Counted from the first letter of the stretch, positions 44,315 to 52,330 are shown. The stretch: 64,000 nucleotides of DNA from Microbulbifer sp. MKSA007 (GCA_032615215.1 CP128433.1:2563501-2627500), one strand, 5' to 3'. The notes: generated by a model not told the origin, from the sequence alone. A program made the numbers and translations.

Positions 44315-44585
44315 CCGCTCGAAATTTACGTCCTTCCAACTTTATTAAGTACTCGTGATGCTACATTTCACTTGATCGCCACCGGTTATGGCAATCAGGA
44401 TATCTCCAGGACAGGCCTTTTACTCGTTGACGCGATCGATTTGTGTGGTAGCCATCGGCGCCAGGAAAGGAGGTTCGCTCAATATGCTTGCTACTAGCGG
44501 AGTATTTGGATTAGATAGTGGGTCTTGGGGGCAGATTTATACGAAGCAGGTTGTGGGCTTACTCTCGGTAAAAGAGAGGAGGCCC
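44315..44585 (-). pseudogene. Decayed copy of the dbpA 3' end
   Basis: GAAATTTACGTCCTT, GTGATGCTACATT, GGATATC, GTAGCCATCGG and GGTTCGCTCAATATGCT follow, in the same order and strand, the end of dbpA (50942-51300). Internal deletions and many changes are present. The intact gene is 6.4 kb away in the same direction, so the island between is bounded by direct copies of the dbpA tail. The relic starts at the C-terminal RNA-binding-domain coding part and fades out within the helicase linker. Confidence 0.75.
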
Positions 44586-44626
44586 ATAGGGTTGAAGCGA
44601 ATTTGATTGACTGGTTATGAACTTTA

Positions 44627-44950
44627 TCATTCATGTATTTTGCGTCGATCCTGCTGATACTTTAAATGCTCTTTCAGAGACTGGTCAGGTTCTTTTTTAA
44701 AGCTTTTGAGCCTGTTGATTTTTTCGTTGACTTTAACTTCTGACTCTATTTCCTGAGAGAACGTTGCGTCTATCTCGTGATGTGTTAGCCGTGCGAGATT
44801 GGAAGCAGCTCTACGAAATAATTGCGAGCTTTGTTTTTTCCTCTTACGGATATTTTTACGGCTGCTCTTGTCATTCTCACGATAGGAGTTTCTTCTATCT
44901 TTTTCATAGCTAAGATTTTTCTTTTCTTGTGGATTCTTAACTTTACTCAT
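44627..44950 (-). CDS. Hypothetical highly charged protein
   Basis: A 107-residue protein very rich in Lys, Arg, Glu and Ser (SKVKNPQEKKNLSYEKDRRN, then SLKEHLKYQQDRRK). It looks largely helical or disordered, perhaps nucleic-acid binding. No domain recognised. It is the last gene of the island on the minus strand, directly after an attC-like repeat, as expected for a gene cassette. Confidence 0.5.
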   Translation of the reverse strand: MSKVKNPQEKKNLSYEKDRRNSYRENDKSSRKNIRKRKKQSSQLFRRAASNLARLTHHEIDATFSQEIESEVKVNEKINRLKSFKKEPDQSLKEHLKYQQDRRKIHE

Positions 44951-44955
44951 TTTTA

Positions 44956-45040
44956 CTTATAACGATGTATTAACGGGCGCACATATTTCAGTGTATTGCT
45001 GATAAGCGATAGTGAATGAATTAAACACTTGGTTACGTCC
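44956..45040 (-). repeat. attC-like inverted repeat 1
   Basis: On the minus strand a GTAACC core at the left and CGTTATAAG at the right enclose about 70 bases with partial self-complementarity. It lies exactly between two small same-strand genes. The cores deviate from the attC consensus, so this is a candidate only. Confidence 0.3.
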
Positions 45041-45217
45041 TTTTTATATGAGGCATATTACTAATATTGCTATTAGCCAAAAACAAATGCCTAGAATACA
45101 AACGGCCATAGCGCCTAGGTATACTTGGCCTGATCTCTCGATAAGTGTAAAGCCTGTCTGGTGCTTTCTTTTCTTGCCGGTTCCCTTTGTTGTGGTCAAC
45201 TCCAACCGGACACTTCT

Positions 45218-46021
45218 TTAAGCACATTTCTCAAATTCGATAGGGGCTAGGTCTCCCAGTGTTGTATGTATTCTGCGTGAGTTGTAATAAGCAATATAGG
45301 CTCTTACATCTGCTACCGCATCCTCCCTTGTCGGATAAAGGTTTCCCGTTACCCACTCCCGCTTCAGGCTGCTGAAGAAACGTTCAGTCGGTGCGTTGTC
45401 CCAACAATTTCCCTTACGGCTCATTGAACACACCATCCCATGCTGACTCAATAACGTTTGGTAGGTATGGCTGGCATACTGACTGCCACGATCAGAGTGA
45501 TGCAGGAGACCTTTTGGGGGCGAACGCAAATTGACAGCCATCATCAACGCACGAGTTACCAGGGCCGTTTCCATCTTGCGATCTAGATGCCAACCAATAA
45601 TCCGGCGCGAATAGAGATCAATCACTACCGCCAAGTACAACCAGCCCTGCGAAGTCCAAATATATGTAATATCAGTCGTCCAAACTTGATTTTTAGCGCT
45701 CGGTGAGAACTCCCTATTCAGAAGGTTCTCTGCGACCGGCAGGTGATGTTTACTGTCTGTCGTCAGTGTAAATCGCTTCTTACGCTTTACTGCCAAGCCT
45801 AGCTTTTTCATGAGCTTGCGGACTCGATAGCGCCCGACTTCAAAGCCTTCTTTACGTAACAGCTTCATTAACCGACGACTTCCCAGGCTCTGTCTAGATT
45901 CTGCAAATAGGGCCTTCAAACGATGGCATAGTTGCCATGTTTGAGCATCTATTGAGCTATTACCACGGCAACACCAATCGTAATAACCAGTTTTACTTAC
46001 TTGCATTACCCGGCAGAGCAC
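45218..46021 (-). CDS. IS3-family transposase OrfB, copy 2
   Basis: A 267-residue DDE integrase-core protein identical to the one at 7298-8101 (WTTDITYI, HHSDRGSQYAS, APTERFFSSLKRE). Made as an OrfAB fusion by -1 slippage. Intact. Confidence 0.93.
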   Translation of the reverse strand: MLCRVMQVSKTGYYDWCCRGNSSIDAQTWQLCHRLKALFAESRQSLGSRRLMKLLRKEGFEVGRYRVRKLMKKLGLAVKRKKRFTLTTDSKHHLPVAENLLNREFSPSAKNQVWTTDITYIWTSQGWLYLAVVIDLYSRRIIGWHLDRKMETALVTRALMMAVNLRSPPKGLLHHSDRGSQYASHTYQTLLSQHGMVCSMSRKGNCWDNAPTERFFSSLKREWVTGNLYPTREDAVADVRAYIAYYNSRRIHTTLGDLAPIEFEKCA

Positions 46022-46065
46022 CCTAACAGGAAAGCTGCCTTGCTGTTTTTCAATAAAGCTGTACT

Positions 46066-46356
46066 TTATTTCATTTCTTTCGCAAAGAAGGCGCTGGCCT
46101 TTTTTAGGATTTCTTTCTCCATCCGCAACTGCTTATTTTCACGTCGTAATCGCTCTAATTCTGCGCGCTCACCTACATCCAACCTCACACCGTCTTCTTC
46201 CTGCTTCAGTTCCTTTATCCAGCGTCGCAGGTTATTGGCTGTTGTTCCTACAACCTCTGCTGCTTTAGAAATTGAATACCCTTGCTCAGAGACTAGCGCT
46301 ACGGCGTCTTTCTTAAATTCCGGCTTGAAATGCCGACGTGTACCTTTTGTTGTCAT
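46066..46356 (-). CDS. IS3-family transposase OrfA, copy 2
   Basis: A 96-residue HTH protein identical to that at 6963-7253, with the same A6G frameshift region near its 3' end (about 46099-46105 on the plus strand). Intact. Confidence 0.93.
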   Translation of the reverse strand: MTTKGTRRHFKPEFKKDAVALVSEQGYSISKAAEVVGTTANNLRRWIKELKQEEDGVRLDVGERAELERLRRENKQLRMEKEILKKASAFFAKEMK

Positions 46357-46576
46357 ACTTCACCTCGCTTGGTAGTTTTACCATCTTAGCGAAGTGTCCG
46401 GAAGGATTAGACCACTACACTTATCCTTTATAATTTTATCAGCTCTCCACTTGCCAAATGACACTATAGGTGTCAACAAGTAACCAGTACTATACGATAT
46501 TCCCCAGTATATAACTTCGACAAACAGCAAAATAAATATGATTCCAATAAAGTCTTCCATAGATACTTCCGTTGTA

Positions 46577-46662
46577 GGCTACACATAGTTCTTCAATAAT
46601 GGGCAGCTGCACGTAGTGTAGAGGTCTAGTCCTATAAGGGCGATATTGATTAATTTGTTAAA
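46577..46662 (-). repeat. attC-like inverted repeat 2
   Basis: The stop codon of the zinc-ribbon gene lies inside TAACAAATTAATCAA, a common left arm of attC sites. About 60 bases on, GAACTATGTGTAGCC is the possible right arm. Stop codons embedded in attC are typical for cassettes. Right core is weak. Confidence 0.35.
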
Positions 46663-46999
46663 CATTTTGCTCCAATGTTTGACCGCATGCTACACACAAT
46701 TTGGCTTTTGGTGTGCGGAACAATTTGCCACACTTATTACACTTTGGGCCATAGTTACTACGCCTTAAGTAAGGTATAACGTCATAATCCATGTTCTGAT
46801 ACCCCGTTAATTCTTCGCACTTCACCACTGTTTCCGCGCTGCAGTTGGCTCTAGCTGTTGGAATATCACAATCGTGTTTACCACGATAAGCCTTAATTTT
46901 CTTAATGGTATCCGTAAGTAGTGGACCGAGCTGTGACCACTCCTCTTCGTTTAGCATTGGTAGCTCTTTGTCTACCCTCCAGCAATACTCTATATTCAT
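46658..46999 (-). CDS. Hypothetical protein with C-terminal zinc ribbon
   Basis: A 113-residue protein ending in a four-cysteine zinc ribbon: CNKCGKLFRTPKAKLCVACG at about residues 86-105. The N-terminal part (NIEYCWRVDKELPMLNEEEW, LGPLLTDTIKKIKAYRG) matches no family I know. Its stop is within an attC-like arm, and another attC-like repeat lies just before its start, so it is a good cassette candidate. Confidence 0.6.
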   Translation of the reverse strand: MNIEYCWRVDKELPMLNEEEWSQLGPLLTDTIKKIKAYRGKHDCDIPTARANCSAETVVKCEELTGYQNMDYDVIPYLRRSNYGPKCNKCGKLFRTPKAKLCVACGQTLEQNV

Positions 47000-47009
47000 G
47001 ACTAGTTGT

Positions 47010-47080
47010 TTTTAACGCTCAGCTGAGGGGTGAAGTGCGCAACACTTAATCCTACACTAGTGCGAATCTCAGTGTTATTA
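47010..47080 (-). repeat. attC-like inverted repeat 3
   Basis: TAACACTGAG at the left and CTCAGCTGAGCGTTAAAA at the right on the minus strand, about 65 bases, directly before the zinc-ribbon gene. The right core GTTAAAA is close to GTTRRRY. The inner arms only partly pair. Confidence 0.35.
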
Positions 47081-47109
47081 CTTTTCCCTACTCATAATTC
47101 CGTTGTTTT

Positions 47110-47187
47110 AGTTAATGCCTATAGCATCAGCCAAACCAAGGGCTTGGCTGCCCAGTTTAGCCGTAGGCGGAGAGGGCCAGGTTAAAT
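47110..47187 (-). repeat. attC-like inverted repeat 4
   Basis: TTTAACCTGGCC and GGCATTAAC enclose a hairpin with CAGCCAA/TTGGCTG. It begins 3 bases after the stop of the homocysteine methyltransferase gene. This is the most symmetrical of the candidate sites. Confidence 0.4.
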
Positions 47188-47190
47188 ATG

Positions 47191-48075
47191 TTAGTTGTGA
47201 TTATTTATTATGTATTCCAGGTGTCTTGAATCAGTGCCACAGCAGCCGCCCAATATATTGAACCCGTTATTCTGATTTAAGTGAAGCATAAGATTTCCCC
47301 ATTCGGATATACTGTCGGAGTGTGTTGTTTTTCTGTTTTCTAGTTCATTGTGCGTTAGCGATGAAGCATTCGCCTGTATGCCGATTAGTCTGTCAGGTAA
47401 TTGACTTGAAACGTCTAGAAAAGAAGGATGAGAACAATTAATAAAGTATCCAGAAGGTTTAGGTGAAACCTGATAATCAATATGTGAAATTGCTTCTTGA
47501 ATGGTATGGCCATCTAAAAGGCGACCATCTGAGCCAATGACAAAGCTAATAAAATATGGCTTAGAGTGCTTTGACATTAGAGATGCAATGCCAAGAGCCT
47601 CTGGTACAGCTGGTAGGGTTACTCCCATAAGGTAGTCAGCTTTAGAGGCTCCGAGCTTATCAATTTGCCAACGATGATAAGAAAGAGATTCTTTGTAAGT
47701 TAAGCTTTGTTGTGGTTTGTAGCAGTCATTTTTACAGCCGACTAGGCCCCCTACATATACATTTCCTTCTTTTGGCAAGATATTAGAAAGAAAATTAACT
47801 GCGTCTTCATTGATAGACGCAGGCGCCTTGGCTAGAGAAACTCTCTCTGAGCTGGCCCTCCATGTGGGAGTTGCAAGCAAAAGAGGGAGTTTTGCATCAA
47901 TTGCAAGGTTGATGTATTCACTGTAGATTCGTTTAAGGCTTTCAGCACCAGTTTTGCTATAGATTAATTTAGCATGATCGACATGACAGCAAAGGCTTAT
48001 ATCTTTGTTACGCCTGAGTCTTTCGAGTATGGCCGCTTCAGTAAGAATCAACTTTTCTGAAAGAATTCCTTGCAT
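47191..48075 (-). CDS. Homocysteine S-methyltransferase family protein
   Basis: A 294-residue TIM-barrel methyltransferase of the MmuM type. The zinc-binding cysteines are in INCSHP (about residue 219) and the terminal GGCCGT. The N-terminal LTEAAILERLRRNKDISLCC replaces the usual LDGG start, so the very N-terminus is divergent. It would move a methyl group from S-methylmethionine or a related donor to homocysteine. GGAGAG lies 5-10 bases before ATG. It lies within the island of small cassette-like genes and so may be an unusually large cassette. Confidence 0.8.
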   Translation of the reverse strand: MQGILSEKLILTEAAILERLRRNKDISLCCHVDHAKLIYSKTGAESLKRIYSEYINLAIDAKLPLLLATPTWRASSERVSLAKAPASINEDAVNFLSNILPKEGNVYVGGLVGCKNDCYKPQQSLTYKESLSYHRWQIDKLGASKADYLMGVTLPAVPEALGIASLMSKHSKPYFISFVIGSDGRLLDGHTIQEAISHIDYQVSPKPSGYFINCSHPSFLDVSSQLPDRLIGIQANASSLTHNELENRKTTHSDSISEWGNLMLHLNQNNGFNILGGCCGTDSRHLEYIINNHN

Positions 48076-48228
48076 GATGCTCTCCGGTGTAAGCTGTCGG
48101 GCGCTGAAGTTGAATACCCAGTTATAAGTTTAAACTTTATACTGCCGCCATTAAAGTTGCCATGCTAGAAAGGCTAGGATTAAAACCCAGCTACTGACTG
48201 ATCCTACCCATCAACAACGAACACACCA

Positions 48229-49095
48229 CTAAGCGACTAGTTGTTCCTCAAACGCCTCAGGGCTGAGATAGCCATTGGCGCTGTGTAAGCGATTTCGATT
48301 GTAGTCTATCTCTATATACTCAAATACGGTTTCTCGCATGAGGCACCTTGTAGGAAAGCGGTTACCATGGATTGCTTCTACCTTAAGTGAGTGGAAGAAC
48401 GTTTCTGCACAAGCATTATCATAGCAATTACCTTTGGCGCTCATGCTGCACCGCAGATCATACGCTGTAATTAAAGATTGATAATCTTTAGAACAATACT
48501 GGCTTCCCCTGTCAGTATGCACGATAACATTCGTAGGTTTCTTACGTCGCCATAAAGCCATTTGAAGGGCGTCACAGACCAATGTAGCCGTCATCGTTTC
48601 TGACATCGCCCAACCAATAATCAGCCGACTATATAGGTCTATCACTACAGCCAGATATAACCAACCTTCTTCCGTTCGTAGGTAGGTAATATCCCCAGCC
48701 CATTTCTGATTCGGCGCTTCAGCATTAAAGTTCTGCTCAAGCAAATTTGGAGCTACTGGCAGACCATGTTTTGAGTAGGTTGTGGCTTTATACCTCCTGC
48801 CTGCTTTAGCCCGTAGGCCCTGTCGACGCATGCTGGCAGCAATTGTTTTCTGATTATATTTACTCCCCTCACTGGCCAACTCCTTCGTCAGACGAGGGGC
48901 GCCGCTACGTTCTTTGCTGGCTATAAAGCGCTGCTGTACCAAGCTATCGAGCTGCATTCGGTACTGCTGGTGCTTGGATTGGTCAGCCGATCTTGAAACC
49001 CAGTTATAAAAGCCACTGCGAGATACGCCCAATACCTTGGCCATCGCTTTGATGCTGAATTCATGCCTGTGCTTTTGCATGAAGGCGTACCTCAT
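48229..49095 (-). CDS. IS3-family transposase OrfB (second IS type)
   Basis: A 288-residue protein: HTH_21 region (YAFMQKHRHEFSIKAMAKVL) and rve core with DDE residues in WAGDITYLRTEEGWLYLAVV, VHTDRGSQYCS and the Glu of NACAETFFHSLKVE. It overlaps orfA by four bases at 49092. Intact. Confidence 0.92.
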   Translation of the reverse strand: MRYAFMQKHRHEFSIKAMAKVLGVSRSGFYNWVSRSADQSKHQQYRMQLDSLVQQRFIASKERSGAPRLTKELASEGSKYNQKTIAASMRRQGLRAKAGRRYKATTYSKHGLPVAPNLLEQNFNAEAPNQKWAGDITYLRTEEGWLYLAVVIDLYSRLIIGWAMSETMTATLVCDALQMALWRRKKPTNVIVHTDRGSQYCSKDYQSLITAYDLRCSMSAKGNCYDNACAETFFHSLKVEAIHGNRFPTRCLMRETVFEYIEIDYNRNRLHSANGYLSPEAFEEQLVA

Positions 49096-49391
49096 TTCAG
49101 GCTCTTTGCAAAGTACGCTGCGGCCTTTTTTAAGATCGCCAGCTCCTCTGCCTGCTCAGCCAGCTGCCGCTTAAGTCGAGCATTTTCTGTGGCCAGCTCT
49201 CTCTCCGCATCCCCTCGGCTCTGATGTAACTTAGACTTACTTCGCCATCCGTAAATCTGGGAAGGATGCAATCCAAGCTGTTTAGCGGCAACGCTTACCC
49301 CGACCTTGAGCGCCAGTGCTAGGGCATCCTTCCTATACTCCTCTGAGTATTGTTTACGAGTGGTTTTGGTTGGTTTATTTGATCTTGTCAT
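49092..49391 (-). CDS. IS3-family transposase OrfA (second IS type)
   Basis: A 99-residue HTH_Tnp_1 protein (QYSEEYRKDALALALKVGVS, AAKQLGLHPSQIYGWRSKSK) ending in a coiled coil and AILKKAAAYFAKSLK. Overlaps OrfB. Intact. Confidence 0.92.
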   Translation of the reverse strand: MTRSNKPTKTTRKQYSEEYRKDALALALKVGVSVAAKQLGLHPSQIYGWRSKSKLHQSRGDAERELATENARLKRQLAEQAEELAILKKAAAYFAKSLK

Positions 49392-49732
49392 AGAGCACCT
49401 CTGCTGCGTAGTTTATCGCTTAAGAGAGTGTCCATCGTTGATGGGTAGGATCAGACAAAGTAAACTCCAACGGGCCATAAAGTGTACTTTAGTACTTTTT
49501 GGGGCGAGAGAGCTGCACAACCAATTCCCACTGCAAAACCAGTGAGTGTAAGCGCAGAAAATATAATTAGCTGGATGTCGTTAGTGGTGAAGGGCTCAGC
49601 CCTAGACATAGAAGCCATTATTAAAAGTAATGGGCTCAAACATATCCAGCAAGCCCCATATTTATAGTTTTTAGCTTCCATACATATGACTTATTAAGCT
49701 TTGATAAGTTGTACTGTCAGGCGCCCACTTGA

Positions 49733-49930
49733 TTAACTTGTTAATTTAAAACGAGGGCACTCAAATGAAACCATGATGCCAATTTCAGATAGCCCAAGGC
49801 TATCAAAAATGTATTGATCTTGACTATTGGATACGGCGGAGATTAAGAATGAGCCATTGGAAGAACTGGCGCAGGGTGGGAGTGAGAGTCTGATTGCAGT
49901 ACCGTATGGTGGGTAGTGTTGGGCCGGTAG
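49733..49930 (-). pseudogene. C-terminal remnant of an unknown small protein
   Basis: Open for 65 codons without a start: YPPYGTAIRLSLPPCASSSN, then FDSLGLSEIGIMVSFECPRF and stop TAA 49733-49735. A TAG lies upstream at 49931-49933. The stop is within TTAACAAGTTAATCAAG, similar to the attC-type left arm after 46658. It looks like the end of a cassette gene that lost its start. Confidence 0.35.
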
Positions 49931-49945
49931 CTAGAACCTACCGGC
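49923..49945 (-). terminator. Hairpin after the 49968 gene
   Basis: GCCGGTAG and CTACCGGC form a perfect 8-base-pair stem with a 7-base loop, about 22 bases after the stop. No T run follows, so it may be a weak terminator or part of a recombination site. Confidence 0.4.
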
Positions 49946-49967
49946 TGCCCGATAATTTATGTGTTCG

Positions 49968-50276
49968 CTAGCGAATAAACCAATACAACCCTTTAAAGCT
50001 TGGTGCAGCTAGAATATCAGTATGCCTCACTGACTGTGGATCTTCCTGCAAACCTTTCCTTAACTTGCGTAGTTTGACAATGCCTCTTATCGCCTGAGAG
50101 AAAATCAGCACTGCCAACGCTAGAATTAAGGTATCGAATCCCACTCCAAGAAGTAACGTAGATGTGAGAGTAATCAGTGCAAGGGGCCCCATTAAAAATG
50201 AGGTGATCCAACAGCTGAGCAAGTTTGAATCAATCTCACCATAGAGGTCTATTGGCTTTTTTCGAGTTCTTCTCAT
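49968..50276 (-). CDS. Hypothetical small membrane protein
   Basis: A 102-residue protein with a basic N-terminus (MRRTRKKPIDLYG), two adjacent hydrophobic segments (WITSFLMGPLALITLTSTLL, LILALAVLIFSQAI) and a basic tail. No family known. Its start follows AGGAAAAAA, and an attC-like repeat lies just upstream. Confidence 0.55.
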   Translation of the reverse strand: MRRTRKKPIDLYGEIDSNLLSCWITSFLMGPLALITLTSTLLLGVGFDTLILALAVLIFSQAIRGIVKLRKLRKGLQEDPQSVRHTDILAAPSFKGLYWFIR

Positions 50277-50290
50277 TTTTTTCCTACAGA

Positions 50291-50380
50291 CAGATAAAGC
50301 CTTTGTAGCGGGCAGCTTTGCTGCGATGCAGCGCTTAAAGCTGTCCAGCCCGAAGGGCGATCGCTGACAAACTTGTTATG
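50291..50380 (-). repeat. attC-like inverted repeat 5
   Basis: On the minus strand CATAACAAGTTTGTCAGCG at the left and CGCTACAAAGGCTTTATCTG at the right are partly complementary over 16 bases, with folded inner arms. The stop codon of the preceding gene lies inside TAACAAG. The right core CTTTATC departs from consensus. Confidence 0.35.
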
Positions 50381-50555
50381 TGTTTGCACTGCGAGCCCCA
50401 ACTATTGCAAACCAAAAAAATGCTACACCTGATAATACAACTGCAAGCGCTGTGTGGTTTGGCTCTATGCTACGGACATAAAGCAAAGGCGACGCACCCA
50501 TTACCATTGACATAAATAGGTATGCAAGTTGTGGCGACCTCTTGGTGCCGTTCAT
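50376..50555 (-). CDS. Hypothetical small membrane protein
   Basis: A 59-residue protein from ATG 50555 (MNGTKRSPQLAYLFMSMVMG), chosen because GGCGGAAGAAA directly precedes it; ATG 50576 is the longer alternative. Two hydrophobic segments (LAYLFMSMVMGASPLLYV, ALAVVLSGVAFFWFAIVG). Its stop is within an attC-like arm. First gene of the island after dbpA. No family known. Confidence 0.5.
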   Translation of the reverse strand: MNGTKRSPQLAYLFMSMVMGASPLLYVRSIEPNHTALAVVLSGVAFFWFAIVGARSANT

Positions 50556-50576
50556 TTTCTTCCGCCAAACATTCAA

Positions 50577-50907
50577 CAGTAGAAATGAAAATGATCATGA
50601 ACACTTCAAATATTCCCATATCTCTCTATGTCACATAACATTTATATAGTAACCATATTGACCACTATGATCCTGATTACAATTTCAGAATCAATTTCTT
50701 CGCTATAACGAAAATATTGTTATAAAGTCATTGGGTTAAATTTAGTTGTCACGGCCGTGCAAACTGCAAAAAGGATCACTTTGACTACTACCCCATTTCT
50801 TATATCACTCTGTAACTCTTTGATTCATAGTTGATTATTATATTATTCGTCAGCTTTTGAAATAACAGTCAGGATAACCATGAACCAGAAGCGAGCGCAA
50901 AAGGGCA
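50577..50907. other. Gene-free junction between dbpA and the island
   Basis: About 330 AT-rich bases. A 21-base palindrome at 50704-50724 (TATAAC, 9 bases, GTTATA) resembles paired attC core sites or an operator. No ORF and no integrase remnant were recognised. Confidence 0.35.
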
Positions 50908-50930
50908 ATCCCCCGGCGTCGCCAGGGGAT
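50908..50930 (-). terminator. Terminator of dbpA
   Basis: On the minus strand ATCCCC/GGGGAT with an inner GGC/GCC pair and a 3-base loop, 12 bases after the dbpA stop, followed by TTGCCCTTTT. A plausible intrinsic terminator. Confidence 0.55.
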
Positions 50931-50941
50931 ATTCACTCGAC

Positions 50942-52330
50942 TTAGCCTCGAATACGCCGCACCCGAAATTTACGTCCTTTCAACTTGCCGTTTTCTAATT
51001 TCTTCAGTGCTTGTGATGCTACATTGCGTTTAATCGCAACATAGGCGGTCATGTCCAGTACGTTAATCTTGCCAACATCTTTACCGTTAATCGGACGATC
51101 GCCGCCGGTTAGGGCACCCAGGATATCGCCGGGGCGGACCTTTTGCTTCTTGCCGCCATCGATTTGTAGGGTAGCCATCGGTGCCTGGAAAGGGGGTTCA
51201 CTTAATATGCTGGCAGGTGGCGGAGTATCTGGATCGGATAGTGGGTCCTGGGTTAGTTCCATACGAACCAGTTTGTGGCCTTCCTTCTCGGCAAAAAAGG
51301 AGTAAGCGCAACCGCGTTCACCGGCACGGCCGGTCCGTCCGATGCGGTGGGTGTGCACTTCCGGGTCTTTGGCGATATGAAAGTTGATAACCGCATCCAG
51401 CTTGTCGATATCAAGACCGCGTGCCGCTACATCGGTGGCCACCAGAATTGAAGCGCTGCCATTGGCAAATCGAACCAGGGTTTCATTGCGCTGGCGCTGC
51501 TCCATATCACCATGCAGGGCGAGGACATTGAAGCCAGCCTGTTTCAGGTCATCGGCCACCTCATCGGTTTCGCGTTTGGTGTTGCAGAAAACCAGGGTAT
51601 TGACTGGTTTGTCATTGAGCAGAACACGCCGTGTCATCTCCAGGCGATCCTCGAAACTCTCAGTTCTGTAAAAGCGTTGTTCGATCACCTCGTCACTATG
51701 CGCAGAGTCAATTTTAACCATCACCGGTTTTTGCATCACTCGGGCGCTGAGCTTTTCAATTTCATCGGGATAGGTAGCGCTGAATAGTAACGACTGCCGC
51801 CCAGTTGGCATCTGCGCCAGAATAGTATCGATAACGTCCTGGAATCCCATATCGAGCATTCGGTCGGCTTCGTCAAAGACCAGCGTATCGACATGCTCTA
51901 AGGAGAGTGTTCCTTTGCGCAGGTGTTCTTCGATACGTCCTGGAGTACCAACGATGATATGGGCACCATGGGCCAGGGAGCCGATTTGAGGGCCGAAAGG
52001 CATTCCGCCGCAGAGAGTCAGAATCTTAATGTTGTGAATTGCCCGTGCCAATCGGCGCAGTTCCTGCGCAACCTGGTCTGCCAATTCCCGTGTTGGGCAC
52101 AGAATCAGCGATTGAATCCGAAAGCGGCTGACATTGAGCCGATGCAGCACCCCCAAACCGAAAGCGGCAGTTTTACCGGAACCGGTTTTTGCCTGGGCGA
52201 TAACGTCCTTGCCGTCAAGAATGATCGGAAGCGTTTTGGCCTGAACCTCGGTCATGGATTTATAGTTGAGTGACGCCAGGTTTTTCAGCAGGGCGGGGTT
52301 TAGGGGGAGATCGGAAAATGGTGCAGTCAA
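50942..52330 (-). CDS. dbpA: ATP-dependent RNA helicase DbpA
   Basis: A 462-residue DEAD-box helicase that works in 50S ribosomal subunit assembly, targeted to hairpin 92 of 23S rRNA by its C-terminal domain. Motifs are MTEVQAKTLPIIL (Q), AQAKTGSGKTAAFGL (Walker A), PTRELADQV, VFDEADRMLDMGF, SATYP, and HRIGRTGRAG. The C-terminal DbpA RNA-binding domain starts near residue 390 (KQKVRPGDILGALTGGDRPI) and ends with GRKFRVRRIRG. Length and ends are normal. A decayed copy of its 3' end lies at 44315-44585. Confidence 0.95.
   Translation of the reverse strand: MTAPFSDLPLNPALLKNLASLNYKSMTEVQAKTLPIILDGKDVIAQAKTGSGKTAAFGLGVLHRLNVSRFRIQSLILCPTRELADQVAQELRRLARAIHNIKILTLCGGMPFGPQIGSLAHGAHIIVGTPGRIEEHLRKGTLSLEHVDTLVFDEADRMLDMGFQDVIDTILAQMPTGRQSLLFSATYPDEIEKLSARVMQKPVMVKIDSAHSDEVIEQRFYRTESFEDRLEMTRRVLLNDKPVNTLVFCNTKRETDEVADDLKQAGFNVLALHGDMEQRQRNETLVRFANGSASILVATDVAARGLDIDKLDAVINFHIAKDPEVHTHRIGRTGRAGERGCAYSFFAEKEGHKLVRMELTQDPLSDPDTPPPASILSEPPFQAPMATLQIDGGKKQKVRPGDILGALTGGDRPINGKDVGKINVLDMTAYVAIKRNVASQALKKLENGKLKGRKFRVRRIRG

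Larger units (their letters stand above)
45188..46419 (-). mobile_element. IS3-family insertion sequence, copy 2 (1232 bp)
   Basis: Same element as 6900-8131 in the opposite direction: same length, same terminal repeats (TGTTGTGGTC at 45188, GACCACTACA ending 46419), identical OrfA and OrfB, and again a CTT duplication (45185-45187, 46420-46422). It interrupts the small membrane-protein gene above. Two identical copies 38 kb apart in opposite directions could invert the segment between them by recombination. Confidence 0.93.
45044..46560 (-). pseudogene. Small two-helix membrane protein split by an IS
   Basis: Removing the IS (45188-46419) and one CTT duplication restores a 93-residue frame. 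MEDFIGIIFILLFVEVIYWG to WRADKIIKDK lies before the IS; GTGKKRKHQTGFTLIER and a second helix GAMAVCILGICFWLIAILVI follow it, ending at TAA 45044-45046. The insertion falls exactly between codons. Two membrane helices with a basic loop between them. Not recognised. A typical integron-cassette-sized gene. Confidence 0.8.
48199..49453 (-). mobile_element. IS3-family insertion sequence of a second type (1255 bp)
   Basis: Terminal repeats TGATCCTACCCATCAAC at both ends (inverted), flanked by a 3-bp duplication GAC (48196-48198, 49454-49456). It carries orfA and orfB unlike those of the other IS. The single copy in this window appears intact. Confidence 0.92.
48151..49681 (-). pseudogene. Small membrane protein split by a second IS3-family element
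   Basis: Before the IS the frame runs MEAKNYKYGACWICLSPLLL to LWPVGVYFV, where the IS end supplies an in-frame stop. Removing the IS (48199-49453) and one GAC duplication lets it continue SSWVLILAFLAWQL to TAA 48151-48153, a 90-residue protein with three hydrophobic segments. The break is again between codons. Not recognised; cassette-like size. Confidence 0.75.

Noticed and set aside
44388..44606. Plus-strand frame of 72 codons near 44.4 kb
   Set aside because: It is antisense to the dbpA 3' relic; the matching antisense frame also exists within intact dbpA.
46001..46375. Open frame antisense to IS orfA (also at 6944-7318)
   Set aside because: Identical in both IS copies because the IS is identical; no start signal and it is opposite to a clear transposase gene.
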